Assembly: GCF_000568255.1 (NCBI RefSeq)
Contig: NZ_KK037166.1
Coordinates: 7,990,445 to 8,028,960, forward strand
Length of the DNA stretch: 38,516 nucleotides
DNA from: Kutzneria sp. 744
Lineage (GTDB): Bacteria > Actinomycetota > Actinomycetes > Mycobacteriales > Pseudonocardiaceae
Direction: 5' to 3'
A program made the translations under genes and the position numbers. Each line of letters starts with the position of its first letter. Position 1 is the stretch's first letter. A model generated the notes under the pieces. It was not told the DNA's origin and ran no database searches. It saw only the letters and a program-made list of their open reading frames with translations. Positions 23,633-32,211 of this stretch are shown here, one piece after another.

Positions 23633-24355
23633 TCAGCCCCGCTCGCGCACCAGCTCGGCCAGCGCCATCGCGTCCCCCGGAGCCCGCCCGTGCATCGTGT
23701 TGTCGAAGTACACGAACACGTCCCCCTCGGCCGCCAGCTGCTCCACCCGGGCCGCCCAGCCCCGCAGCGCCTCGTCGCCGTAGCCGCTGATGTACAGCTC
23801 CTCGGCCCCGTGCAGCCGGATGTAGTGGAAGTCCGCCGTCGTCACGTCGAACAGCGGCCACTTCCCCTCCGAGTACACGACCGCCACGTTGTGCTCCCGG
23901 GCCAGCTCGTAGAACTTCTCGTCCCGGAAGCTCTCGTGCCGCACCTCGAACGCGTGCCTCACCGCGGGATCCAGCAGCGCCAGGAACTCTGCCACCACCC
24001 CCGGATCGAACACCGTCCGGTCCGGCAGCTGCCACAGCACCGGCCCCAGCCGCTCGCCCAGCTCCCGCACCCCCGAGTCGAAGAACTTCTTCAGCGGCTC
24101 CTCGACCTCACGCAGCCGCCGGACGTGCGTCACCTCCCGCGTGCCCTTCACCGCGAACACGAAGTCCGCCGGCACCTGAGCCGCCCACGACCGGTAGTTC
24201 TCCGGCGTCCGCAGCGAGTAGAACGTGCCGTTGATCTCCACGGTGTTCACGTGCCCGGCCAGGAACTCCAGCTCCCGCCGCTGCACCAGGCCCTTCGGAT
24301 AGAAGCCGCCCCGCCACTCCGGGTACTTCCACCCCGACGTGCCGATCCTGATCAT
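23633..24355 (-). CDS. DUF72 family protein, upstream paralogue
   Basis: A 240-aa DUF72 protein without the insert of the next gene: MIRIGTSGWKYPEWRGGFYP, VEINGTFYSLRTPENY, FVFAVKGTREVTHVRRL, LGPVLWQLPDRTVFD, FEVRHESFRDEKFYEL and FVYFDNTMHGRAPGDAM. It is the standard family form and length. The two genes share the order of all motifs and arose by duplication. ATG 24355 is the start. A hairpin at 24394-24434 separates it from the fadB gene upstream on the same strand. Confidence 0.9.
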   Translation of the reverse strand: MIRIGTSGWKYPEWRGGFYPKGLVQRRELEFLAGHVNTVEINGTFYSLRTPENYRSWAAQVPADFVFAVKGTREVTHVRRLREVEEPLKKFFDSGVRELGERLGPVLWQLPDRTVFDPGVVAEFLALLDPAVRHAFEVRHESFRDEKFYELAREHNVAVVYSEGKWPLFDVTTADFHYIRLHGAEELYISGYGDEALRGWAARVEQLAAEGDVFVYFDNTMHGRAPGDAMALAELVRERG

Positions 24356-24393
24356 CACTCCATGGTGGGACGCGACGGGAAGCCCCGCACGAC

Positions 24394-24434
24394 GAACAGA
24401 GCCGGCCGCCCTGCGGGGGCGACCGGCTCTGTTC
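24394..24434 (-). terminator. Hairpin terminator after fadB
   Basis: A perfect 12-bp stem pairs gaacagagccgg (24394-24405) with ccggctctgttc (24423-24434) around a GC-rich 17-nt loop. It lies 13 bp beyond the fadB stop and upstream of the DUF72 pair, so it should end the beta-oxidation transcript. There is no T run. Confidence 0.6.
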
Positions 24435-24447
24435 GGGGTGAAGCGGA

Positions 24448-26556
24448 TCAGGCGGGGACGGAAGCCACGCCCTGGGCCAGGAAACGCCGGCCGGTGACGC
24501 GCTCCGAGACGCCGGCCCGGTCCAGGTACGGCGTGATGCCGCCGAGCCAGAAGGGCCAGCCGGCGCCGAGGATGAGGCACAGGTCGATGTCCTGGGCCTC
24601 GGCGACGACGCCCTCGTCGAGCATGAGGCGGATCTCCTGGGCCAGCGCGTCCTCGGCCCGGGTGCGGAGCTCCTCGGCGGTCAGCGGCGATGTGCCGGGC
24701 TGCCAGAGGGCGGCGACCTCGGGGTCGACCTGGGGCTTGCCGGTGGCGTCCCAGGTGTAGACCGCGGTCTTCCCGGCGGCGACGAAGCGCTTCATGTTCT
24801 CGCTGACGCCGAAGCGGTCCGGGAAGGCCTGGTGCATGGTCTCGGCGACGTGCAGCGCGACGGCGGGGCCGACGAGCTGGAGCAGGATCAGCGGGCTCAT
24901 GGGCAGGCCCAGCGGGTCCAGCGCCTTGTCGGCGACCTCGAACGGGGTGCCCTCGTCGACGGCCCGGATGACCTCGCCCAGGAAGCGCGTGAGCAGCCGG
25001 TTGACGACGAACGCCGGGGCGTCCTTGACCAGCACGCTGGACTTCTTCAGCTGCTTGCTGACCGAGAAGGCGGTGGCCAGCGTGGCGTCGTCGGTCTGGT
25101 CGCCGCGGACGATCTCCAGCAGCGGCAGGACGGCGACCGGGTTGAAGAAGTGGAAGCCGACGACCCGCTCGGGGTGCGACAGCTTGGCGGCCATCTCAGT
25201 GATCGACAGCGACGAGGTGTTGGTGGCCAGCACGCACTCGGCGGAGACGTGCTCCTCGACCTCGGCGAACACCTGCTGCTTGACCGACAGCTCCTCGAAC
25301 ACGGCCTCGATGACGAAGTCGGCGTCCGAGAAAGCGGCCTTGTCCAGCGAGCCGGAGACCAGTGCCTTCAACCGGTTCGCGGCGTCGGGGGACAGGCGCT
25401 TGCGGCCCAGCAGCTTGTCGATCTCGCCGTGCACGTAGCCGACGCCCTTGTCGACGCGAGCCTGGTCGATGTCAGTCATCACGACCGGCACCTTGAGCTG
25501 GCGTACGAACAACAGCGCGAGCTGGCTGGCCATCAGGCCGGCGCCGACGATGCCGACCTTGGTGACGGGACGGGCCAGCGACTTGTCGGGCGCGCCCGCG
25601 GGCTTGCGGGCCCGCTTCTGCACCAGGTTGAACGAGTACAGCCCGGACCGCAGCTCGTCGGTCATGAGCAGCGAGGCCAGGCCGTCGGTCTCGGCGGCGT
25701 AACCGGCGTCGAGGTCGTTGCCCCGGGCCAGCTCCAGCAGCTCAAGGGCCTTGGTCGCGCCCGGGGAGGCGCCGTGGGTCTTGGCCTCGACGAACGCGCG
25801 GCCGCGAGCCAGGGCGGCGTCCCAGCCCTCGCCACGGTCGATCTCCTTGCGGGGGACCGAAACCTCGCCGTTGACGACCTTGACCAGCCACGCCAGCGAC
25901 TGCTCCAGGTAGTCGGCGGAGTCGAAGACCACGTCGACGATGCCCAGCCCGGCGGCCTGCGCCGGCTTGAGCATCTTGTTCTGGTTCAACGCGTTCTCGA
26001 TGATCACGGTCACCGCGGCGTCGGCGCCGACGAGGTTGGGCAGCAGCTGAGTGCCGCCCCAGCCCGGGAACAGGCCCAGGAACACCTCGGGGAAGGCGAT
26101 CGCGGCGGCGTTGGAGACCAGCGTCCGGTAGTGGCAGGACAGCGCCAGCTCTAGGCCGCCGCCCATGACCGCGCCGTTGACGAAGGCGAAGGTCGGGATC
26201 GACGACTCGGTGAACCGGCGGAACACGTCGTGCCCGGTCTGCGCGATCTGCCGCGCCAGCTCCGGCGACGACAGCTGCTCCACACCGGACAGGTCGGCGC
26301 CGACGGCGAACACGAACGGCTTGCCGGTGACGGCGATCGCCGCCGGGGAGGCGGCCAGCGCCTCGTCCAGGGCGGCGTTCAGCGACACCAGGCTCTGCGG
26401 CCCGAAGGTGGACGGCCGCGTGTGGTCGAAGCCGTTGTCGATGGTGATCAGCGCGACGGGCTTGGACAGCCCGGGCACCGGAATCACGCGGGTGACGGCC
26501 TTGGTCACCACCTCGTCGGGGAAAGCGGCCTTCGCCTGCTCAGCGGAGATGGTCAC
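24448..26556 (-). CDS. fadB: Fatty-acid oxidation multifunctional protein (enoyl-CoA hydratase / 3-hydroxyacyl-CoA dehydrogenase)
   Basis: A 702-aa enzyme for two steps of beta-oxidation. The N-terminal crotonase domain (about residues 15-230) has the oxyanion-hole region GAVMGGGLELALSCHYR and FLGLFPGWGGTQLLPNLVG with its Glu. The NAD-binding domain of 3-hydroxyacyl-CoA dehydrogenase begins near residue 333 (KVGIVGAGLMASQLALLFV), with the catalytic His in VGFHFFNPVAVLPLLEIV. Two C-terminal 3HCDH domains end at about 690. GTG 26556 is the start. It follows the thiolase gene by 73 bp on the same strand and presumably forms the trifunctional complex with it. The gene is intact. Confidence 0.94.
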   Translation of the reverse strand: MTISAEQAKAAFPDEVVTKAVTRVIPVPGLSKPVALITIDNGFDHTRPSTFGPQSLVSLNAALDEALAASPAAIAVTGKPFVFAVGADLSGVEQLSSPELARQIAQTGHDVFRRFTESSIPTFAFVNGAVMGGGLELALSCHYRTLVSNAAAIAFPEVFLGLFPGWGGTQLLPNLVGADAAVTVIIENALNQNKMLKPAQAAGLGIVDVVFDSADYLEQSLAWLVKVVNGEVSVPRKEIDRGEGWDAALARGRAFVEAKTHGASPGATKALELLELARGNDLDAGYAAETDGLASLLMTDELRSGLYSFNLVQKRARKPAGAPDKSLARPVTKVGIVGAGLMASQLALLFVRQLKVPVVMTDIDQARVDKGVGYVHGEIDKLLGRKRLSPDAANRLKALVSGSLDKAAFSDADFVIEAVFEELSVKQQVFAEVEEHVSAECVLATNTSSLSITEMAAKLSHPERVVGFHFFNPVAVLPLLEIVRGDQTDDATLATAFSVSKQLKKSSVLVKDAPAFVVNRLLTRFLGEVIRAVDEGTPFEVADKALDPLGLPMSPLILLQLVGPAVALHVAETMHQAFPDRFGVSENMKRFVAAGKTAVYTWDATGKPQVDPEVAALWQPGTSPLTAEELRTRAEDALAQEIRLMLDEGVVAEAQDIDLCLILGAGWPFWLGGITPYLDRAGVSERVTGRRFLAQGVASVPA

Positions 26557-26629
26557 GCGATCACCTCGCTACGCTCGCCGATCGCGCGACCAAGGTCGCA
26601 GTGCTGAATGGTGCCCTCGCGTTGCTCGT

Positions 26630-27859
26630 TCACGCCTTGCCACCGTCCCAGTTCGGGTTCTCCCAGATCACGGTGCCGCCCATGCCGATGCCGATGCACA
26701 TGGTGGTGATGCCGTAGCGCACGTCCGGCCGCTCGGCGAACTGGTGCGACAGCTGCGTCATCAGCCGCACGCCGGAGGACGCCAGCGGGTGGCCGGTCGC
26801 GATCGCGCCGCCCCACTGGTTGACCCGCGGGTCGTCGTCGGCGATGCCGAAGTGGTCGAGGAAGGCCAGCACCTGCACGGCGAACGCCTCGTTGACCTCG
26901 AACAGGCCGATGTCGGAGATGCTCAGGCCGGTGCGGGCCAGCGCCTTCTCGGTCGCCGGCACGGGGCCGACGCCCATGACCTCGGGCTCGACGCCGGCGA
27001 ACGAGTAGCCCACCAGGCGCATGCCGACGGGCAGGCCCAGCTCGTGGGCGGTGGCCTCGTCGGCCAGCAGACAGCCGGTGGCGCCGTCGTTGAGACCGGC
27101 GGCGTTGCCGGCGGTCACCCGGCCGTGCGGGCGGAACGGCGTCTTGAGTGACGCCAGGTCCTGCACGGTGGTGCCGGGACGCGGCGGCTCGTCGGCGGTG
27201 GCCAGGCCCCAGCCCTTCTCGGCGGACCGGGTGGCGACCGTGACGAACTCGGGGCCGATCTTGCCGGCCTTCACCGCGGCGTCGTACTTGGCCTGGGAGG
27301 CGGCGGCGAACGCGTCCGCCCGGTCCTTGGTGATGCCCGGGAACCGGTCGTGCAGGTTCTCCGCGGTCTGGCCCATGACCAGCGCGGAGGTGTCCACGAG
27401 GCGGTCGGCCAGGAACCGCGGGTTGGGGTCGACGCCCTCGCCCATCGGGTGGTGGCCCATGTGCTCGACACCGCCGGCGATCACGACGTCGTAGGCGCCG
27501 AAGGCGATGCCGCTGGCCGCGGTGGTCACCGCGGTCATGGCGCCGGCGCACATGCGGTCGACCGCGTAGCCGGGCACCGACTTGGGCAGGCCGGCCAGCA
27601 GGGCGGCGGTGCGCCCGATGGTCAGGCCCTGGTCGCCGATCTGGGTGGTGGCCGCGATGGCGACCTCGTCCACCCGCTCCGGCGGGAGCTCGGGGTGTCG
27701 GCGCAGGAGCTCGCGGATCACCTTCACGACGAGGTCGTCGGCACGGGTCTCGGCGTAGATGCCCTTGGGCCCGGCCTTGCCGAACGGCGTGCGCACGCCG
27801 TCGACGAAGACCACGTTGCGCACGGCCCGTTCCGTCATCGGCGCTACTGGTGCGGCCAC
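26630..27859 (-). CDS. fadA: Acetyl-CoA acyltransferase (3-ketoacyl-CoA thiolase)
   Basis: This 409-aa thiolase cleaves 3-ketoacyl-CoA with CoA, the last step of beta-oxidation. Cys104 (VDRMCAGAMTAV) is the acyl-carrying nucleophile; GHPLASSGVRLM holds the catalytic His and TTMCIGIGMGGTVIWE the second Cys. VNEAFAVQVLAFL is the usual NEAF motif. GTG 27859 is chosen because GAGGAG lies 6 bp upstream; ATG 27838 is an alternative close to the conserved start. It leads the fadA-fadB operon, which opens with two palindromes (27901-27947) that probably bind a fatty-acid-responsive repressor. Confidence 0.93.
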   Translation of the reverse strand: MAAPVAPMTERAVRNVVFVDGVRTPFGKAGPKGIYAETRADDLVVKVIRELLRRHPELPPERVDEVAIAATTQIGDQGLTIGRTAALLAGLPKSVPGYAVDRMCAGAMTAVTTAASGIAFGAYDVVIAGGVEHMGHHPMGEGVDPNPRFLADRLVDTSALVMGQTAENLHDRFPGITKDRADAFAAASQAKYDAAVKAGKIGPEFVTVATRSAEKGWGLATADEPPRPGTTVQDLASLKTPFRPHGRVTAGNAAGLNDGATGCLLADEATAHELGLPVGMRLVGYSFAGVEPEVMGVGPVPATEKALARTGLSISDIGLFEVNEAFAVQVLAFLDHFGIADDDPRVNQWGGAIATGHPLASSGVRLMTQLSHQFAERPDVRYGITTMCIGIGMGGTVIWENPNWDGGKA

Positions 27860-27900
27860 GGCGTGCTCCTCCTCAGCTTCGAGTGCGGGTCGGCCGTCCA

Positions 27901-27914
27901 TTACCGGCCGGTAA
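27901..27914. promoter_or_regulatory. Operator-like palindrome 1 upstream of fadA
   Basis: ttaccggccggtaa is a perfect 14-bp palindrome centred 48 bp before the fadA start. It lies at or just after the predicted transcription start, downstream of the -10 box. The sequence resembles sites of TetR-type regulators of lipid catabolism, but the regulator is not encoded in the window. A second copy is centred 32 bp away, about three helical turns. Confidence 0.7.
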
Positions 27915-27919
27915 CCCGA

Positions 27920-27925
27920 ACTCTA
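27920..27925 (-). promoter_or_regulatory. Candidate -10 box of the fadAB promoter
   Basis: On the minus strand TAGAGT lies between the two palindromes. GGTTAC, within operator 2, stands 17 bp upstream as a weak -35. The predicted start point near 27913 falls in operator 1, so a protein bound to either site would block transcription. Position and spacing are the main support. Confidence 0.45.
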
Positions 27926-27931
27926 GTCTGA

Positions 27932-27947
27932 GTTACTGGCCGGTAAC
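27932..27947. promoter_or_regulatory. Operator-like palindrome 2 upstream of fadA
   Basis: gttactggccggtaac is a 16-bp inverted repeat with one mismatched pair. It shares actggccggtaa/accggccggtaa with palindrome 1 and covers the expected -35 region of fadA. It lies 17 bp after the end of the RNase D gene read in the same direction. Confidence 0.7.
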
Positions 27948-27964
27948 CAGCAGGGTGGCTGAAC

Positions 27965-29233
27965 TCATGCTGCCGCAGCCTTGAGCGACTTGCTCAGCGG
28001 CTCCGCGGTGAGCTCGATCTGCCACGACCGGGCATGGCCGGCCCGCAGCACCTCGGCCACCGTGGACGGGTCGAGATCGGCCGGCGGCTCCCAGCAGGTG
28101 CGCCGCACCAGGTCCGGCAGCAGCAGGTTCTCCACCGGCAGCTTCAGGCTCTCGGCGATGGACGTCAGCGTGGCCCGGACGGCGGCCAGCCGGGCGGCGG
28201 CGTCGGGATCGCGGTCGGACCAGCGGTTCGGCGGCGGCGGGCCGTCGTGGGCGGGGGAGACCTCGGGCAGCTCCTTGCGCTGCAGCGCCCGGGCCTTGGC
28301 CAGGGCATCGCCCCACACCTTCACGGTCCGGCGCTGGGAACGACCGCGGAACACCGGCAGCGCCAGCAGGTCGGCCTCGGTCGCCGGATCGGTCACGGCG
28401 GCGTCGATGATCGCGCTGTCCGGCAGCACCCGGCCCGGCGCGATGTCCCGCTGGCGGGCCAGCCCGTCCCGGGCCTCCCACAGCGCCCGCACTGCGGCCA
28501 GCTGGCGGGGATTGCGCAGGCGGTGAATGCCGGAGGTGCGACGCCACGGCTCGGCCCGCGGCTTGGGCGCGGGCGCCGTGCGCACTGCCTCGAACTCCTC
28601 CAGGGCCCAGTCGAGCTTGCCCTGCTCACGCAGCTCGTCCTCGAGCACGTTGCGCAGCGGGACCAGCAGTTCGACGTCGAGGGCCGCGTAGGTCAACCAG
28701 TCCTGCGGCAGCGGGCGACGTGACCAGTCGGCGGCGCCGTGGCCCTTCTCCAGGTGGTAGCCGAGCAGGCGTTCCACCATCGAGCCGAGCGCGACCCGGT
28801 CGAAGCCGGCGAGCCGTCCGGCCAGTTCGGTGTCGAACAGGACCGCCGGCCGCAGGCCCAGCTCGGCCAGGCACGGCAGGTCCTGGGACGCCGCGTGCAA
28901 CACCCACTCGGTGTTGGCCAGGGCGTCCACCAGCGGGTCGATCCGGCCGCCCAAAGCGACCGGATCGACCAGCACGGTGCCTGCCTGCTCTCGTCGCAGC
29001 TGCACCAGGTAGGCGCGCTGCGAATAGCGGTAGCCCGATGCCCTTTCGGTGTCCACCGCCACCGGACCCGTCCCCTCCGCCAGCGTTGCGGCCGCGCGCC
29101 GCAGCGTTGCCGGATCGGACACCACTGGCGGAACCCCCTCAGCGGGTTCGGTCAGCAGCACCGGGGTTTCTCCGGTCGGATCCTTCGGTTCAGAGCAGGG
29201 TGCATCCACGGCGGAAGACCCTACGTCCTCCAC
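27965..29233 (-). CDS. rnd: Ribonuclease D family 3'-5' exonuclease with HRDC domain
   Basis: A 422-aa DEDD-type exoribonuclease that trims RNA 3' ends, homologous to M. tuberculosis Rv2681. Exo I is VAVDTERASGYRYSQRAYLVQ (Asp61 and Glu63 as counted from this start), Exo II is VLHAASQDLPCLAEL and Exo III is LTYAALDVELLVPL with the DEDDy Tyr. An HRDC domain for nucleic-acid binding lies at about residues 240-310 (LRNPRQLAAVRALWEARDGLARQRDIAPGR is its core region). The first 35 residues are not conserved, so the start GTG 29233 is tentative and GTG 29209 is an alternative. It is downstream of the response regulator gene on the same strand, with a small hairpin between. Confidence 0.92.
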   Translation of the reverse strand: MEDVGSSAVDAPCSEPKDPTGETPVLLTEPAEGVPPVVSDPATLRRAAATLAEGTGPVAVDTERASGYRYSQRAYLVQLRREQAGTVLVDPVALGGRIDPLVDALANTEWVLHAASQDLPCLAELGLRPAVLFDTELAGRLAGFDRVALGSMVERLLGYHLEKGHGAADWSRRPLPQDWLTYAALDVELLVPLRNVLEDELREQGKLDWALEEFEAVRTAPAPKPRAEPWRRTSGIHRLRNPRQLAAVRALWEARDGLARQRDIAPGRVLPDSAIIDAAVTDPATEADLLALPVFRGRSQRRTVKVWGDALAKARALQRKELPEVSPAHDGPPPPNRWSDRDPDAAARLAAVRATLTSIAESLKLPVENLLLPDLVRRTCWEPPADLDPSTVAEVLRAGHARSWQIELTAEPLSKSLKAAAA

Positions 29234-29295
29234 GCCCCGCGCGGGCGTGGATCACGTTCTGCTCGGTCCTCGCGTCGTCCATCCATAACCGTTTC

Positions 29296-30012
29296 TCAGC
29301 GGATCACGCCGGCCCGCATGGCCAACGCAACCATCTGAGCGCGATCCCCGGTGCCCAGCTTCCGGCCGATCCGCGACAGGTGAGACTTCACCGTGAGCGC
29401 GGACAGGTTCAGAGCCTCGCCGATTTCCTTGTTGGACTGTCCATCGGCGACGAGCTGGAGCACCTCGACCTCACGCGCGGACAGTTCCCGCGGCGTGTTG
29501 TCGGTTCCGGGGACCCGGGTTCCCGCAGCGAGGACCGGGGCCACGCTCGGGTCCGCGTAGACGCCACCGTCGAGAACTCGACGCACTCCGTCGGTGACCA
29601 CCATCGGCGACGCGGACTTCAGCAGGTACGCCTGAGCGCCTGCCTGGAAGGCCGAGCGAACCGCATAGGGGTCGTCGGAGGACGCGAGCACCACGATGCG
29701 CGGCCAGCCCTGAGCACGGAGTTCCGTGACCAGGTCGATGCCGCTACCGTCAGGCAGCCCGAGATCAAGGATCGCCAGGTCGCACGGCCCCGTGGCCAGG
29801 GCTCGCGCCCTCGCCTCGGCCACCGATGCGGCCTCATGCACTGTGCCGGCACCCATCTGGGTCAGCCGAGCCGCTATCGCCTCCCTCAACAGTGGGTGGT
29901 CGTCAACCACCAACACTGAAAACAGCTCTTCCCGCGGGTGCGGGACCATGTTTGCCGGCAACGAGCCGGCTGGCGTGGTACGAACGGCCTGACCTAAGCC
30001 GACGGCAGCCAC
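29296..30012 (-). CDS. LuxR-family response regulator in the WhiI position
   Basis: A 238-aa response regulator with no adjacent kinase. The receiver domain has the acidic pair Asp37-Asp38 (VLVVDDHPLL), phosphoacceptor Asp83 (LAILDLGLPDG), the switch Ser in VVLASSDD and Lys132 (YLLKSASP), so the full phosphorylation pocket is present. The C-terminal LuxR HTH reads LSAREVEVLQLVADGQSNKEIG then LTVKSHLSRIGRKLG. Streptomyces coelicolor sporulation regulator WhiI (SCO6029) lies, as I recall, between RNase D-like and DUF3000/hemE genes, as here, hence the proposal. GTG 30012 has GGGAGG 8 bp upstream; ATG 29950 would drop about 20 unconserved residues. Confidence 0.85.
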   Translation of the reverse strand: MAAVGLGQAVRTTPAGSLPANMVPHPREELFSVLVVDDHPLLREAIAARLTQMGAGTVHEAASVAEARARALATGPCDLAILDLGLPDGSGIDLVTELRAQGWPRIVVLASSDDPYAVRSAFQAGAQAYLLKSASPMVVTDGVRRVLDGGVYADPSVAPVLAAGTRVPGTDNTPRELSAREVEVLQLVADGQSNKEIGEALNLSALTVKSHLSRIGRKLGTGDRAQMVALAMRAGVIR

Positions 30013-30267
30013 GTCACTACCTCCCTGGAGTCGGTCGTGCCCCCCGACCGGCACCGGGACTTTCGTCCAATCAGCCGCGCCACTGATCGACCGAAAGTGG
30101 TGTCGACGGGAGGAGCGTAGCCGCCCAAGCGGGTCAGCGGGACGATCAAATGGGTATCTGTCCCGATCGAGTTGTCACCGGAGGCCAGGTTTGTCGCACG
30201 ATCGAGGGACTCCTGCCGAGGTGGCTAACGCGAGAAGGCTTCATAACGACATGAAGGAGTTGCGGTC

Positions 30268-31452
30268 GTGACGGACGGTCCGGAACACGCAGATGGACGT
30301 GCTTCTGCACGTGCAAACGCCCTACTGCGGCGGGTCCAACTGGCGGATGGTCACAACGACCTGCCGTGGGCCCTGCGCGAACTGGCCGGCGGAGCGGGCT
30401 CGCCGGCCGACTGGGCGGCGGCCGATCTGACCACTGTCCGGACAGATCTGCACACGGACCTCGTCCGACTCCGAAAAGGCGCACTGACCATGCAGTTCTG
30501 GTCGGTCTACGTGCCCTGCCGGCTGGAAGGTCACAGCGCGGTCACGGCCACGCTGGAGCAGATCGAAGTCGTGTACGAGCTGGTCAACCGCTATCCGGAC
30601 CATCTTGCGCTGGCGCGCACGGTTGACGCCGCGGAAGCCGCGTTCGCGTCCGGGCGCATCGCCTCGCTGCTGGGCGCCGAGGGCGGCCACAGCATCGCCA
30701 ACTCGCTCGGAGCGCTGCGTTCGCTGTATCGACTCGGTGTTCGCTACATGACGCTCACGCACAACAACAACACTGAATGGGCCGACTCGGCGACCGATGA
30801 GCCAGTGCACAACGGCCTTACCGATTTCGGCCGTGATGTGGTTTGTGAGATGAACCGCCTCGGCATGCTCGTCGATCTCTCGCACGTCGCGCCGGCCACG
30901 ATGCGCGACGCGCTCGCGGTGAGCGAGGCGCCGGCCATCTTCAGCCACTCCTCCTGCCGCGCGGTCGCCGACCATCCCCGCAACGTCCCCGACGACGTGC
31001 TGGTCGAGCTGGCCGCCCAGGGCGGTGTGTGCATGGTCACATTCGTCCCGAGCTTCGTGTCGCAGGCCTACGCCGAGTGGGACGCGCGGCTGCGGGAGGC
31101 CATGACCGCGGCGGGCGCCGACCACCGCGACCTTGAGCAGCGGCACACCTTCTCGCAGACCTGGACCGGCGGCGGCCCGAAGCCCGAGGTCACCGTGAAC
31201 GACGTGGTCAGGCACCTTGAGCACGCCCGCGAGGTCGCCGGCATCGACCACATCGGACTCGGCGGCGACTACGACGGCGTCGCCCAGCTGCCCGTCGGCC
31301 TAGAGGACGTCTCCTGTTATCCGCGGCTGTTCACCGAGCTGCTGGAGCGGGGCTGGAGCGAGGCGGACTGCACGAAGCTCGCCGGCGCGAACACGCTCCG
31401 CGTGCTGCGGGAGGCCGAGCAGGTCGCCCGCAAACTTCACCCGATCGTGTGA
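30268..31452 (+). CDS. Membrane dipeptidase (M19 family)
   Basis: A 394-aa zinc dipeptidase of the renal-dipeptidase type (amidohydrolase barrel). The metal ligands are visible in order: [12 protein letters not shown] (His-x-Asp), [12 protein letters not shown] (bridging Glu), [10 protein letters not shown] and [11 protein letters not shown] (His), and [10 protein letters not shown] (Asp). [17 protein letters not shown] is the typical substrate-side loop. No signal peptide or anchor is present, so it is probably cytosolic and cleaves dipeptides, perhaps D-containing ones. GTG 30268 has GAAGGAG upstream. It diverges from the response regulator across 255 bp, in which I see no other gene, and ends at a TTCG-loop hairpin. 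Confidence 0.92.
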   Translation: MTDGPEHADGRASARANALLRRVQLADGHNDLPWALRELAGGAGSPADWAAADLTTVRTDLHTDLVRLRKGALTMQFWSVYVPCRLEGHSAVTATLEQIEVVYELVNRYPDHLALARTVDAAEAAFASGRIASLLGAEGGHSIANSLGALRSLYRLGVRYMTLTHNNNTEWADSATDEPVHNGLTDFGRDVVCEMNRLGMLVDLSHVAPATMRDALAVSEAPAIFSHSSCRAVADHPRNVPDDVLVELAAQGGVCMVTFVPSFVSQAYAEWDARLREAMTAAGADHRDLEQRHTFSQTWTGGGPKPEVTVNDVVRHLEHAREVAGIDHIGLGGDYDGVAQLPVGLEDVSCYPRLFTELLERGWSEADCTKLAGANTLRVLREAEQVARKLHPIV

Positions 31453-31474
31453 TCACCTGAGGGCAGGAACGGGT

Positions 31475-31502
31475 GGGCACGGGTCCTTCGGGGTTCGTGC
31501 CC
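31475..31502. terminator. Hairpin with TTCG tetraloop between convergent genes
   Basis: gggcacgggtcc (31475-31486) pairs with gggttcgtgccc (31491-31502) over 12 pairs, three of them G-T, around the stable loop ttcg. It lies between the dipeptidase and DUF3000 stops, a good place for a bidirectional terminator. G-U pairs form on the RNA of the plus strand; the minus-strand RNA would have A-C mismatches, so it should act mainly for the dipeptidase gene. Confidence 0.65.
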
Positions 31503-31528
31503 GCTGCACGTGCACGCGAAAGGCGCAA

Positions 31529-32095
31529 CTACAGGCTGTTCTGGCGCTGACTGAACAGGGTGACCCCGACCGGGGGCAGGCCCACGGTGCTGGACAGCAG
31601 CTCGCAGAAGGCCTCGCCATGGGTGGTCAGCTCCGAGTCCAGCGCCGTCCACGACGCCCGCAGCTCCAGGTCGTCGGTGCGGGCCGGGCCCGAGATGTCG
31701 CCGAAGCGGGCCGAGGAGTTCTGGGTGACGGTGCCGCCGAGCGCGGTCCACTTGGCCGAGGAGCCCTCCAACGCGTCGGTCAGCCACGACCACGCGACCG
31801 CCGGCAGCAGCGGATCCACCGCCAGCTCGGCGTCCAGCTCGGCCCGGACGAAGGCGACCACGCGGAGCACCCCGCCCCACGCCTCCTCGCCCTCCGGGTC
31901 GTGCAGCAGCACCAAACGCCCCGTCGCCAACACGTCGGCAGGCCCGTCGGCTTCCGCGCTGTAGGCGAACGACCACGGCGCCAATCGCTGCGGCGCACGG
32001 ACCTCCGTCAGCTCGACCTCCGGACGAGGACGCACCGACCTGAGCGCTTCCACTGCCTGCCGGAACAGCGCTGGCTCCTCCGACATCCCGGTCAC
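31529..32095 (-). CDS. DUF3000 family protein
   Basis: A 188-aa cytosolic protein conserved next to hemE in actinobacteria (M. tuberculosis Rv2680). Landmarks are FRQAVEALRSVRPRPEVELTEV, RLAPWSFAYSAE, GRLVLLHDPEGEEAWGG, RVVAFVRAELDAEL and AVAWSWLTDALE. Its function is unknown; the conserved order with hemE suggests a housekeeping link (inference). GTG 32095 with AAGG upstream is chosen over ATG 32086. It diverges from hemE over 116 bp. Confidence 0.86.
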   Translation of the reverse strand: MTGMSEEPALFRQAVEALRSVRPRPEVELTEVRAPQRLAPWSFAYSAEADGPADVLATGRLVLLHDPEGEEAWGGVLRVVAFVRAELDAELAVDPLLPAVAWSWLTDALEGSSAKWTALGGTVTQNSSARFGDISGPARTDDLELRASWTALDSELTTHGEAFCELLSSTVGLPPVGVTLFSQRQNSL

Positions 32096-32211
32096 ATCAG
32101 GTGACCTTACGGGCTCATCCGCGCCGAAGTCCCGCACGACACGACGGATTCCGTTTGCCCGAGACGACTCCGTGACAAACGATTCCGGCCGCGTGGCACC
32201 ATGGAACGGCC

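Noticed and set aside
15610-27859. The block between dxs and RNase D as a genomic island or prophage
   Set aside because: It is absent from the mycobacterial order, but there is no integrase, tRNA end or att repeat, codon use is normal apart from the 17.2-kb segment, and fadAB beside RNase D is shared with Streptomyces as I recall.
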